64,000 nucleotides of DNA, from contig NC_089175.1 of NCBI RefSeq assembly GCF_947507565.1, forward strand, positions 62,001-126,000. Direction: 5' to 3'. Of the stretch, positions 10,601 through 23,000 are shown one piece after another. A program made the position numbers and the translations under genes. The notes below the pieces were generated by a model. It was given only the letters and a program-made list of their open reading frames with translations. It made no database searches and was not told the DNA's origin. This DNA is from Oscarella lobularis. Lineage: Eukaryota; Porifera; Homoscleromorpha; Homosclerophorida; Oscarellidae. The number at the start of each line of letters is the position of its first letter. Within the stretch, counting starts at the first letter, position 1.

Positions 10601-13600
10601 CGCTGAGCGAAAAGGGCCGTTTTAGCATCACCACTCCACAGAAGAAGTATCTGTGAGAAAAAAACGATTTGTTTGGGTTTTTCTGCGTGCAATTGTCGTG
10701 TCGAATCGTTCAGGTTTCAAACGGAAAACGAGGGAGATCAGGATCGATGGATAAAGGCCCTGCAATCTGCCATAATGGAGGGTTTGGCTTCGGGGGGAGT
10801 CGACAAGGGCGACAAGAAAAACAAAATCAAGGCACTCATCACGTGGCTCTCTTATCAAGCGCTTATCCCTCCCTTATCTTTATATATAGGAAGCGTGGGA
10901 TTTTATCTATAAGAACCCTTCGAATCGTTTTTGCGCCGATTGCGGAGACAAAGATCCGACGTGGCTCTCCGTCAATCTAGGCATTACGATCTGCATTCAA
11001 TGCTCGGGTTCGCATCGCGCCATGGGCGTGGACTACTCCAAAGTTCGCTCTCTCGAACTCGATCAATCCATATGGATACCGTCCGTGCTACAGGTAAAAT
11101 AAACGACATTGAAAATATGCGAATACGAAAAAAATGGTTCCTTTAGCTTTTTCACGAAATCGGCAATGCGAATTCGAACAAACTTTGGCTTCATCATTTC
11201 ACCAGTCAGCCCATCACACCAGATGTCGAACCGTACGTACTGTACTGTAGGCGTTTTTTAGGGTTCTTGTCTAAAGAGTCGATGTTGCAGGGTCATTCGC
11301 GAGGACTTTATCAAAGCGAAGTACATGTCCCAGGCTTGGTACAAGAGAACGGGTCTCGAAGACAACGTCGACAGTCTCGACCGAGTACGTGATCTCAAAA
11401 AAACCGCCTTTCTCACATAGACTTATGTTTTCTCTCAAAGGCTCTGTGTCAGAGCGTCGCAACTGACGATGTCTTGCTCACTTTGCAACACATCATCGCC
11501 GGAGCAGATGTTAGGGTTCACGCTAATTTGATTTATACTCGTTATATTTTCTCTTTTCTTTGACCAAGATTAATGTGAGACTTCCCGACGCTCCACCGGA
11601 CGAAAACACGCGTAAGTGAAGTCACTTCAGATAGGCGAAGTCGAGGTGTGGAGAGAGTCTTTGCTTTAGCTATTCAAATAGCGCGAAAAGCAGGGCAAGA
11701 GTATCAGCTGGTGAGCGACATTCGCGCGCAAAGGGAACCAACCACCTTATCTAACTCTTCTCTAAGGAACTTCTGGTACAAAACGGCGCAGACCAAAGTG
11801 GACAAAGTAAGTGAAACTGAATGCCATTTTCGTGTTCTCTCAAACCAGACTACTTTAGGTACATCTCCGTGGCGGCGTTTTGCTCAACTGTCTTCCCTAC
11901 GACCGCCTAAATCACCGAAAAGGGTAACGACACCTTCACTCCAATATTTCTTCTTTGAACTAGACTATTTAGCCTCGTTCACCGTTGCCAAGCCCGCGCG
12001 CTAGTCGTAAGGCGAAGCCAGCAGGCAGAATGTCGGGATTCCTAAGCAAAACGGGAAGCAGTCAAACCGGTGAGAAAGCAAATCGCGTACCTATATCGAA
12101 GTCTATGTATTCCAAAAGGATGGAAACGACGTTGGTGTCTTCTTGACGAAACGGGACTTCGATACTTCAAGAGCGAACACGTAAAAGCGCTCTCATTGGT
12201 TGATTTTTTTCTCACGTGATTAATTAAGGAACAAATCGAAGCCGGTCGAATTGATGCCGACAAAATGACGGCCGTTGCACCATCCATCGAAGAATCTTCC
12301 CCATCAAAGTTAGTTGAAAAAGGAAACAAAAACGAGAGAAGGCGAATTTCTTTTTACGACAGATTTCCTTTTTACATCAAAACGAGTTTCGGACGTTCGT
12401 ATCTTTTCTCTGCCGAATTGAAAGAGGAAATGGATCGGTGGATGACAGCCGTGCAACAGGTCATCGATATGACGTCAGGCGTCGAAAAGGCAATTAATTA
12501 AGAACACTTCCCTTCCTAATCAACTCCTTATAATCTTTATAGGAATTTGATAAAGCTGGATTGTTGCTCAAGCGCGGCGTCGTGAATTCCGTACAATTAT
12601 GCTAATATCAATTCAAAATTTGATGTCTGTCTTTCCTCTAGGGCTGGAAAGAGCGCTGGTTTACGCTTTCACTACGAAACAAAGAGCTAAAATATTTCAA
12701 AATGGTTCCGAAACCCGATCGAGTCGGTTTCTTCTTCGTTCTATAGAGCCTTTATTTACGTATAGGAAGCAGAGGAGAGCGGCGTGATCAATCTTCGAAA
12801 AGTGTCCGACATCAAATCACACGAAGATTCAAGTAGTGAGGAGGAGAGAGAAAGCTTTTTTAACTAAGTAACCAATCGTTTCTTTATCGACACACAGGAC
12901 GCCGAACAACGATAGGCAAAGCGGCCAAACCATCGGACGCCCAGCTTTCCTTTCAAATCGTTACACCGGAAAGGCAAGCGCACGAAAAAAAACCGACCAT
13001 CATTCCACGCGACGAACCTTTCCCCCCTCGCAGAACATACCATCTCAAAGCGCAGACAATCGAAGAAGCGCAAACGTGGTGTACACTTCTCAAAGAGGCA
13101 GCGGTACGACGTCGCGTTCTCGAACGAGAAGAAATAAATTATAACGCATTGCATGGGCAGGGCACCGGCGCTCAACTGAGCGACCAGCGCTTATCGAGCA
13201 GCGGCATACCGGTCATCGTCGAAAAGTGCGTCACATTCGTCGAAGCACACGGTAAAAATGATACATCGACCGGGGAAACAGAAACGCGATAAGAAACGAA
13301 TTCAGGTACGAACGTCGAAGGAATTTATCGGCACAGCGGAACGAAGAGCAACGTCGAACGCCTCGTCCAAGCCTTCGAACAAGGTACAATTAGCTGAGCG
13401 TATAGGGAAGGGGGAAAAACAACAATATGTTTGTTTCCTTTTCTATAGACGCTTCGTCTGTCGTTCTCGATTTGAGTGTCAATGCTGTTCACGATGTAAC
13501 CGGCTGTCTCAAAGCCTTCTTTCGTCGTCTACCCGATCCCCTTCTTACCGGATCTCTTCTACCGGCGTTTGTCGACGCGGCGCGAAGTACGTTCGCTTAG

Positions 13601-15808
13601 AAAACGCTCTCCTTTTCTCAATTCTACATTGTAGTCAACGATCACGATACGAAATTGTTTCAGCTGCAGTCGCTTATCACCCAACTGCCGCCTGTCAATT
13701 GGGACTCTCTCAAGTACTTACTTATTCACTTATCTCGGTACGAGTCTTCTCTTTTTCATTTCGTTTCCAAACACCGTCACGTGTCTCCCCCGTCTTCAGA
13801 ATTGCCGACAAATGGGACGAGAATAAGATGACCATACAAAACCTGAGCGTCATCTTTGGACCGACTTTGATGACGACCGAAGGCATGGAGGTAAGGGGGC
13901 ATGCGCGCGCTTAATTGCGCGCCACGTACGCGCAGCCGCGCACGTGAACACAAAGTTGAGCTCATCACCTTGTTGTGATTGTTTCTCACCGCAAATTCTT
14001 TTTCGATTCATCCTAAAAGGCCTGTTTGGCTTAGAGTGGGCGTGAGTGGCGGCGAAACGACGCCGTTTCCCACCCCCCCACCCACTCGCGATCGCCCGTT
14101 TGCTCGCTTTTTCAATTTGCCGCGCCACCGCGACGACGATCGACTCTCACTTTCTAATTACAGTCGTTTATGCGCGCAGGCCCCCGACGACTTCAGTGCG
14201 GCCAATTTGAAATGGGCTTTATTGGGCGACATGATACGCTACCATCGATGGCTATTTCAGGTTCGATTTCGCCGCCTCTTCATTCTTAGCGTTTCGTTTA
14301 CGTGTCAACATCCTTGTTTTGCATCGCGGCGGGCGGGGGTGGTTCCGTTTTGTATCGTTTGATTCCTTTCCCACGTACGTGTACCCCCCTTCGGCATTTT
14401 TCCATTTTAGATGGGAGAAGATGAAATCAAGCGACATCGCGTAAGAGCAGCATGGGGATCGATGGGCGCGAATATAATAATTAATAACACGTTCCTTCTC
14501 GCGCGCAGATCGAACAGGAAGCGATGGAGAAAATCAACAAAGCAGCCCAACAGGGAGATGTACGACCCAATATAGAACCATTGACTTCGTTATTTATTTT
14601 TTTTTCGCAGCTATCTTCTCCCGTCATGGGAGAATTCCTCGTGGAAGTCTACCTGGAGAATCGGGACAGGGGGGAACCTCACCGACTGAAAGTATCAAAT
14701 TATATAGAGATCGCTCTCCCAGAAGCAAAACCCCGCGCGATATTATCTCTCAGGTGTCAGCGATCATGTCCGCACGCGACGTCGCCTCCGAGTGCGTGGC
14801 CAAAGCGAAGGCACGCTTGCCACAGCAACAGAACGTCCACGCCTGGTCTCTTTTCGAAATACTTAGCAACGACGATGTTGGTACGCGAAAAAAGAATCGA
14901 GCTTGCATGATGACGCACTCGAAACGCTTGTTTATATAGTGAGACCTCTGCATCCGAGCGAGAAAGTTCTCAACGTTTACATGTCGCTGAATCGGGATCC
15001 AACTGGCTACATGTGCCTGAGAGAGAATCACGTCAGCGCAATTATTAATGCAAGCGTACGTAAGCGTGTGGTAACTTGAATAATGGTGCTAATATGATAC
15101 AACCTTAGCCGTACTTTGGTGGAGAAGTTTGCGGGTGTCTGAGCGTCAAAGAGGTACGCAATGCAAAGAAGAAGGAAATCAGCAAGCAATGGAAAAAGTG
15201 CCATTGCGCACTTCGCGACGACGTCGTCATCGTTTATAAGGATGCCAAGGCGGCGTCGCAGAGAGTCAGCTGAATAAATGAAGCATTTAGTACTTACTTC
15301 ATTCATTTATTGCCTCTTTAGAATCCGTCCGAATTAGGCAGATGCCATCTCGCTGATTGCGCCCTTTATTTTGGCTTGGATCGGAAGCTAAGTCCGCCGA
15401 ACAAGTGAGAGCAGACGCCGATGCGTAATAGGTATCATCGTTTCGACGATTCCTCGTTTCTAGGAACGGCTTTTACCTGAAAGCCACAGCGGACGAACAT
15501 ACAAAGTAAACGGATGATTAGAGCGCGATCGACGCGCCTTTTAGCCTAGCCCTCTTCTCTTTTCTGTCTGCCAGATACTTTTGCGCTGAGAGCGAAGGCG
15601 ACATGCAACACTGGGTCACCGGAATCCTTCGACTCAAAGTGAGTTGGTCGTAAGACACGAGAGGCGTCCCTTTCCCCTCCCCTTTCTCCTCCCCCTCCCC
15701 TCCCTCCCTCTCGACCAAACCGCGATCTCATTTGCATTAGAAACACACAACTGGTTCTCGTCAATAATACGAATTCTTCTCATTCCATAGTACCCCGAAG
15801 GCTTGTGA
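7606..15808 (+). CDS. ARAP: ARAP-type ArfGAP/RhoGAP with ankyrin and PH domains
   Basis: A gene of more than 30 exons, from the ATG at 7606 to the TGA at 15806-15808. The domain order is that of ARAP1-3. Exon 1 (7606-9390, 595 residues) holds a SAM domain (about residues 5-70) and a Pro/Ser-rich tail. Then come PH1 ([22 protein letters not shown]), PH2 (GWLKKQGHN), and an ArfGAP zinc finger with paired CxxC motifs (CADC...[14 protein letters not shown]). Ankyrin-like turns ([17 protein letters not shown]), PH3-PH4 and a RhoGAP follow; the RhoGAP has the arginine finger in [10 protein letters not shown]. An RA domain and a last PH ([18 protein letters not shown]) end the protein. The expected role is PIP3-dependent GAP activity for Arf and Rho GTPases at the membrane. 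Two introns (10832-10889 and 12490-12542) must be GC-AG to keep the frame. A polyadenylation-type AATAAA lies at 16083. The start is the first ATG before the SAM domain. Confidence 0.93.
8875..9175 (+). repeat. Three 102-nt tandem repeats in ARAP exon 1
   Basis: Near-identical in-frame units begin at 8875, 8977 and 9079. Each encodes [13 protein letters not shown](V/L)IGESP followed by [10 protein letters not shown] and a Thr run. The spacing is exactly 102 nt, so this is recent unequal duplication within coding sequence. Each unit carries one EYA(V/L)IG tyrosine motif. Confidence 0.9.
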
Positions 15809-16432
15809 CCCCCGCGCCGTCGCCTAAACTGTCAACGTCCCGTCGATGCTTTGCTTGTAGCGATGACAGCAGCAGCAGCACCACCGACTTCACCACCCCC
15901 CACGTTTTATAATTATATGCATCGTTGCGCCCCCCTCTCCCCCCTTTGCTTTACTGCCTAAAGTAATATAGCAGCAGCCGCAGTCGTGTTACGTAGACGT
16001 TTATGTATGGCCGGTCGTTTCAGAATCCTTTTATATTATATTATTTGGACGCGTTGGTAACCCGATGAAAAGCGGGGGAAAAAATAAAAAGTAATTAGGT
16101 TTTTGCTACCTCCGGACACGTGGTTATTGCCTATGGCCTTAGTGTAGCAGCTGCACGAAACGGAAAGAACAGCTGGTTCTCGTAGATTTTATATTCGTTC
16201 TCTTTTCGTAAGGAAAAAAATTCTAGCCGAAAGAGACAACGCTACTGCTGCTAAATTAGAAACTAACTCCAGTATAACTCTCTGCTGCAATCTAATATAG
16301 GAAACGTATAAAGAAACTCAAGTCTCCTTTGCTAAACGAAAATTGTTCCCCCTCTTTCGATCCTTATACGTGGCACGTACGGGTTCGCCCTTAATTAGTA
16401 GAAAACAATGGAAGTCTGTACGAATATTCATT
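15809..16432. other. Convergent 3' regions of ARAP and the TGF-beta gene
   Basis: I see no coding sequence. The stretch contains an AATAAA signal at 16083-16088 for the plus-strand ARAP transcript, short CAG/CAGCAGC runs near 15870 and 15970, and AT-rich sequence. It is likely the 3' UTRs of the two converging genes. Confidence 0.5.
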
Positions 16433-17669
16433 CTAGCGACAACCGCATTTTGTCGCCTTTATATCGGGAAAAGGCTTATATGCGACCAAGTCCGATCGAG
16501 TGTAGATGAGAAGGCTGATCGACGTGTATTCGATGGGAACGCAGCATTGCCCCGGTATTTCTCTTCTCAGCTTCTTCGGAAGACTGCTCAAAATGATTCC
16601 GTGCGTCGCAGGATTGTCACTGCCGAGAAGCGGCGCTTCGCATTCGCCGACGCACACCGACGCGTCGTAGCGTCGAGGCGCGATTATGAAATGCCAATTC
16701 GCCTGTTTGATGTCGACCCAGAACGATCTGAGTTGACACGACGTTCTGCGGCGCGGATAAGAGCCGCCGCCCACGTGCACATCGGTGAGTTCCTCGCGCC
16801 GAACACGATCAGCGCTACTACTCGCGCCACGCTCACGGCGCAAGCGCGGCGAGACGGCAGCACCGAGAACGACGACTAGCAGAGGAACCCCGTTGGGATC
16901 GTTCTTCACCGTCGGTATTTGGAGCGTCGATCGTTTGCCGCGCCCCACGGTGACGAGCAAACCGAGATTCTTTTTCGGTTCGTTGAGCCACGATTTGACG
17001 ACGTTTTTCAAGTCGAATTCGACGTACGAGCTCACCTTGCGCGTCGACACGCTTAGCTGTCCGACTTTGGCGAGGCGAACGCGTCCGTCCTTGCGCTCCT
17101 TCTTAATTCGCGACACGGTGACTTCGACGCGATCGCGCGAGTCCGGAAGACGTTGATCGTTCGCTGGAACGAATTTGAGCAAAAGTCGAGCACTGAAAAC
17201 GGCATTTGCATTGACTCCCTCGCCTTCGATGCTCGTATTGAAAAGAAACTTGACCGATCCGCGACGCCCGCGGACTGGGAAGGGTCCTGCATAAGGGAAA
17301 AAACGGCAGACATGTTAAAAGCGAGCTTCTCGAGCACTAGACAAGGAAATTGGACCAACCGTGGCCTAAATAGCAGATGTGCGGCAGATTACGATTCAAG
17401 TTGCCTTTCCCGTCGCCGACGTCGCGCGGATTGGTAAGCGCGCGAAATAGACGAGTCATATAGCGAGGCGCTTTCGACGTCGCGTCGTTCTCATCGTCGT
17501 CATCGTCGTCGTCCTTCGTTTTCGAATCGATGAGCGTAGGCAAATCCAATTCCCACGGGTCTTCGAGCTCGTTATCTTCGGTTGCAGTCGCTTCTGCTGT
17601 CGTCTCTTGCTCCTCCTCCGCATAGACAGCGGCGAAAAGTAGGAAAAGAAGTGCGAATCGTATTGCCAT
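16433..17669 (-). CDS. TGF-beta superfamily ligand precursor
   Basis: There are two exons on the minus strand, 17669-17360 and 17286-16433 (intron 17359-17287), giving about 387 residues. The N-terminus is a signal peptide (MAIRFALLFLLFAAVYA), then an acidic stretch with seven Asp in a row and a TGF-beta propeptide (SVKFLFNTSIEGEGVNANAV). Basic processing sites follow (RLRR, DRVRR, YPRRR). The mature domain shows the cystine-knot pattern: one Cys, then CVGEC, HGIILS, CC and a C-terminal CGCR, for seven Cys in all. It would be a secreted dimeric ligand for type I/II serine-threonine kinase receptors. It cannot be assigned from sequence alone to BMP, activin or TGF-beta proper. The gene sits between ARAP (convergent) and NSDHL (same strand). 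Confidence 0.92.
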
Positions 17670-18224
17670 TGCGCGTGAACGAGAGAGCGATTTCGTCGCG
17701 GCGTGCCAATAGCAAATGACGTCCTCACCTGAGTACTCTCATCATTATGAGAGGAGGAGGAGGGAGCAATAAGAGGGGGGCCGGACCTACACCTGGTAAG
17801 GGGTGCCACCGCCCAAGAGCGAGGCAGTGGCGCGTGCTAATGATGACAGGATAAATACCGTCGAGCAGCGGGTGGCAAAAGACGGACAAATACGCCCACC
17901 GCGCAAAAATCGACTCCAATTCGCTTCGACGTCACTCGTTCCTCATCTATTCAATAGCCGCTTTGTTTTCTATCGTCTCTCGAACGCGATCGTTTCTTTG
18001 GACGACGAACGAACGAAAGAGAACGATGACGTGGGTACGCGTCTTTGAAGTGGTCAAAATTCGTCGCTCTGCGTGAAGCGGCGACGCATAATCGTGTTAC
18101 ACGACCAGCCCGAACTGTTTATGTTTGAAGATAGTAACGACGGTTCTCGTCATCAACCGGATGAAGGCACTCGCGCAGCTCGTGCCCCCGCTTCCCACCT
18201 ACATCCGGTAACATACGAATATCT
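17670..18224. other. Spacer between NSDHL 3' end and TGF-beta ligand start
   Basis: I see no gene in these 555 bp. The part next to 17669 should hold the promoter and 5' UTR of the TGF-beta ligand, and the part next to 18224 the 3' end of NSDHL. A GT/AG-rich purine run lies at 17745-17775. Confidence 0.4.
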
Positions 18225-19661
18225 TTATTTCATGCTACTATCCGCTCTTAGATACTGAAACGTATTCAGAGTCTTTTCTATTGCTTCGTCCATCGAATAG
18301 AGCGGCGAATAGTCGAGCTCCCGTTTCGCCGCCGCGCAACTGTAATAGTGATGCGTGCCGGCAAGAGCAACTTTCATGGGCGTGAAACTGAATTTGAGTT
18401 CGCCGCAGAGAGGCTTAAAAAGAAGGGCGACGACGTGCAGAAGAAGAGCGATGAAATAGACGAGGTAATAGGGGAGCTTATACTTGGGCGCCGCGTAGCC
18501 GAGACCGGTCACAATGCGCGACACAAAGTGCCAGAACGGTATTGGCTCGTCGTTAGTGACGTTAAACGCCTGCGAGCGAAAGAGAGAGACAAGATGGTCG
18601 AGTCTAATTATTCCTTCTCATTTACTCTGCCACACGCGGATGATCCCATGCAAAGAGCCTCTGACGCCAATAGATGACCGTGAGCGACGTTTTCGACGTA
18701 CGTAAAATCGACCATATTCTTCCCATTTCTATACATATATATATATTTTTTTTCTTTTTCTACATATTATGTACCCTATTATGAATTTCATTTTTCCGGC
18801 TCGAGCCATTTCCGCCATGGTTTTTATTGCCTGTGGATCTCTCGGTCCGAATATGCCGTGCGGTCGAACGGCTATAGTCATCAATTGCTTCGATTCGTCA
18901 TTTTTCATTTTATCCCCATTTGCTTCCAGTACGACCTTTTGAACAAATAACTAACGTATTTCCCTACCCAAAGTTCAATGTAAACCATTTCTTGGAGAAT
19001 CTTTGTCTGTGTGTAATAATCAATTGGTTTCTTAGCATAAGGCAAATCTTCGCGACCGTTTTCAATGTCCTTTCCTTCGTAGACGACACTTGCACTGCTC
19101 GTCAATACAAGTTTCTAGAAATTCAAAAAATGAAAAAAAATATATATAGAGCCACTATTGATTATTACCGTAACGCCAGCTTCTTTGCAACACTGAATCA
19201 CATTCTTAGTTCCCGTATAATTAACTTTGAGAAAAAGTTCCCTAATACACAGAGAAAATAAAAAATAATCCCCCTCCCCTTCCTTCTTCCCTGACCTATT
19301 ATTGCTCGCTGGCGGAGGCGAAGCGCAATGAAATACGATATCAATTTCGGACAAAGCCGGAAGAAGACTCTACGCGCATGCGAAGAGAGGTTTTTTGACC
19401 CCGTAACTTATCACGTGATACCGTCACCTCGCGCGAGCACAGATCGCCAACGAAGACGTCGACGCGCTCGTCGTCGAAATCGCGTCGCACGTCGAAGATG
19501 GCGACGCCGTATTCCTTATCGAGAAGCCGCTCGACCAAGTGGCGTCCGAGAAAGCCGCATCCACCGATCACAAGACATCGCGGCGTCGACTGGAAGTGAA
19601 AAAACTGGAAAGAGATCTTGCAAACTTGCTCGCTTACCTTGCCGCGAGCTCGCACGCTCAT
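18225..19661 (-). CDS. NSDHL: NSDHL-like sterol-4-alpha-carboxylate 3-dehydrogenase
   Basis: There are eight exons on the minus strand: 19661-19638, 19589-19428, 19369-19296, 19241-19169, 19114-18986, 18935-18775, 18728-18626 and 18569-18225. The N-terminal Rossmann motif is [16 protein letters not shown]. The extended SDR active site is DYYTQTK (YxxxK), following [13 protein letters not shown]. Further family blocks are [10 protein letters not shown] and [17 protein letters not shown]-terminal hydrophobic segment ([17 protein letters not shown]) is the usual membrane anchor. The predicted reaction is NAD-dependent oxidative decarboxylation of C4-carboxysterols at the ER or lipid-droplet membrane in sterol synthesis. 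Related 3-beta-HSD-type enzymes are the main alternative. A longer upstream open frame beginning MKEMVRK was not used, because MSVRARGK gives a clean exon 1 with a GTAAGC donor. Confidence 0.9.
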
Positions 19662-20072
19662 GGATGTAGGTTGATGTGAGGTGAGTGTCAGATGATCGAC
19701 GTCCCGGATTACCTCCCCTGCCCCCACAAAAAAAGCCGCATGACGTACAACCAATAGTTCCGCATTCACACAACACAATAGGAGAGAGAGGAGACCGATG
19801 ACTTTTCTAACCATTTCTTTCAACTTTTTCCTACTTCTAACCGCTGCAAATGGGCGAGAGGTGAACTATAATTGATTGACAATTAAAACATGTTTTCGTT
19901 CGAACCAGCAGACCGCTCTTTTAGCCAATCGACTCTTGGTGGCTAGACAAGGCGAACGATAGCAGCTCCGCGGGCAAGTTGGGGCCAGCTAGGCCCTCCT
20001 CTGTCTATATCAACGTTTTTTTTGCGTCTTTAGTTTCCACTCAAGTTGTCTTTCCCAGACGCTTTTCTTCGA
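19662..20072. promoter_or_regulatory. Divergent promoter region, NSDHL / ADAMTS-like
   Basis: About 410 bp separate the two divergent starts. I see no gene and no clear TATA box. The ADAMTS-like first exon may begin here, because its N-terminus is unresolved. Confidence 0.35.
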
Positions 20073-23000
20073 ATGGAACGTGCACCGGTTCTTGTCTTTA
20101 TCGTCATCGTGACGTCAACGACGCTCAAACGCTTTTCTATCGAATAAACGACTACGTTCTCGTCTTGCAACGACGGGAAAATCTTCTGTCAGCTGACGCT
20201 CTCCTTCAACGATTCAACGATGATGATGATAATGATGCCGTTTCCGTGGGAGCGGACGCTTCTTGCCACTTTCGTGGAAGTGTCAGCGTAACAGATGCGA
20301 AACGTCAATCTTTTGTTGAAAAGGGTTCCGCTGCAATTAGCGTGTGTGATGGAAACATGGTGAGTACATACATATATTGCCACACAGCGGGAAGATGCAA
20401 ACCTTTTAATAATTAATTAATTTAATTGATTAGACGGGCGCGTTTATTTTTGGCAACCACGAGTTTTTTATTGAACCATTATCCAGCAATAACGGAAGCA
20501 CAGCTGACGTCACAGCTCATCTATTGCATAGACGTCGTCGTAAAAACGAAGATGAGATTAGAACCAGATATCGACGTCATCATAGTCGTCAATGTCCCAC
20601 GGAGAAATACACTATAGAAACGGCTGTGTTCGTCGATCCCATGACTGTTAAAAAACACGAGGCGATGAGCTTGGATCAACTCAAAGATTACATTCTGGGT
20701 CTCTTTAATATTGTACGAAGATTAGAAGAAATAAGGAGCGTTAGTCTATTTCCTTCGATGTTTTAGGCGAATCTTCTCTTTGATCATTGTGCGACCGGCT
20801 ACAACATCAGTTTCTCTATCGTAAGGATCGTTTTTTTTGACAGCGGATGGCCGGTAAGACAAACAAAAATATGATATAGGGGTTATTGCATTTCTCAAAA
20901 GTCTGGTCTGACGTATACGAGACACTCGGAATTGCTATTGGATCGATTCTGTCGTTGGCAAAGAACGATAAATCCGCACAAAAATCATTCGAACCATCAC
21001 GATTACGCCGTTCTTATAACCGGGTGGGTACCCACCCCCCTGCAGCAGGACACGTGCTTTACTTTATTTAATTATTTTTATGCTCTAGTGAAGTTTTGTC
21101 GTCGGGAAATTCTCTTCAGCCCGGTCGAGCCTACGTCAAAGGTATGTGCAACGATCGACGAAGTTGTCAAGTGTCAGCAGAATCGGGCTTTCAAACGGGC
21201 TTTGTGATTGCTCATGAGGCAGGCCACGGGTTAATTAATTAAATAATTCACAGACCATAATCTATATTATATATATATACGATTTTGTCTCTAGCTTTGG
21301 AATGCTTCACGACGGTCAACCGGGCGACAACTGCGACGGAAGTGCCGGCTATTTGATGTCGAGTTTCGTGCAAGGCGGCCGACATTTGTACATCTGGTCG
21401 TCGTGCAGTCTTCAATACATACACGATTTCATGGAGTGAGTGCAACAAGTGAGAGTGCAAACGCCTTAGATAATAATACTCTCGCCTACTGTACAGAGAA
21501 CGAGACGGCAGCATTAACTGCCTATTAGACTCCAATGGGGACGACTGTAATATAACAAAATCCAATGAATTATTGGGGGAAAAGTATAGCCTCGACGAAC
21601 AGTGCGTTTTTCAAACGGGCGAACGCACGTCGACTGCTTGCCTAAACGTCGTCACACGCGGCAGCGACGTGGGTACAATATTTAGACACGATACATACGC
21701 TACACACTCTGTTCTATCATCTAGATGTGCAATTCGTTGTGGTGCTCTGGCGCCAATGGTCAATGTACGACTCTGAATATTCCTTTGGGCGACGGATCGC
21801 CTTGCGGCGGCGGCGACGACGACGAACGGGTTTGAAGTTTCAACAACTACTGAAACATACATCATCATCATCATCATTATAGATTTGCCTGAAAGGACAC
21901 TGTCGTTCGCAGGCGGAAAAGACGACGCTTTTCCAGGCCCCCGTTCCAATTGACGGACGTTGGAGCAATTATACTCAATTTGGACCCTGCTCTCGATCTT
22001 CCGGCACCGGCGTTCGAGTCAGAGAACGCCGATGTAACAATCCAAGGTATGCGCTTCTATACGTATCATAAGCCCATGACATATTATAAGCCCACCCTAC
22101 TGCTCAAGCGAAAGTTATTGGAAAGCTTGTTCTTTGGTTGTTGTATAAGCCCACTTGGATTACCTTAGTTAGCTCAGTACCTAGCGTTCACTGTATTGCA
22201 TAGAGCAGGAATCAGGAGGTGGGCTTATAATATATACCCAATTTGTAAAACTACTTATCAAAAGCCCACCCCTGCTTTGACTCCAATGTTGCCCATGGGC
22301 TTATAATACGTAGACCGAGCTACGGTGGAAGTTTGTGCCACGGTTCTTCATTTCAAGTTGAATTATGCAATCAACAGGTAAACGAACCTACTTCCTCTGC
22401 ATTCGTCAACGTTATAGTGTTACCAGGAGTGTCCTTCTTCATTCGACTGGCGCAAAATAGCCTGTGCATTGCACTCCGACGCGAAGGGAGATCCTCTTCT
22501 TCCTCATTTTGGTTAGTACGCAAAACGTTTTCTCTTCTCTATATGCGCACTCCTCTTATAGTAAAAGGTTCGTGCGAATTATGGTGCTACAATCGTCTCG
22601 CGAAACGATCTCTACCTCTTATTGACGGAAGTCGTCGTCGTCGCACGATCGTACCAGATGGGGTGTCTTGTAATGTCGCTGATAATGAATATTGTTACCA
22701 GGGCAATTGCCTTGTAAGCTTCTTCGTCCCTCTACGACCATATATCCATTTCTTCGTATATTCTCGTAACAGAAATTTGGTTGTGATGATCATAAATCGC
22801 CAAGCGAAATTGTCTACGATAGAAAATGTGGCATTTGCGGCGAGAGAAGCGATTCCGCGTCCTGTTCGACAGTTCATCGAGCAGTTAGCGCTATTGTTAC
22901 GCCGAAGAGCAAAGGTCTCATAGCAATTATGTACTGATACGACTTGATTCTTCTGTCATCCGTAGTTAAAATATTCCAGATACTGCCAGGCGCTCGAAAA

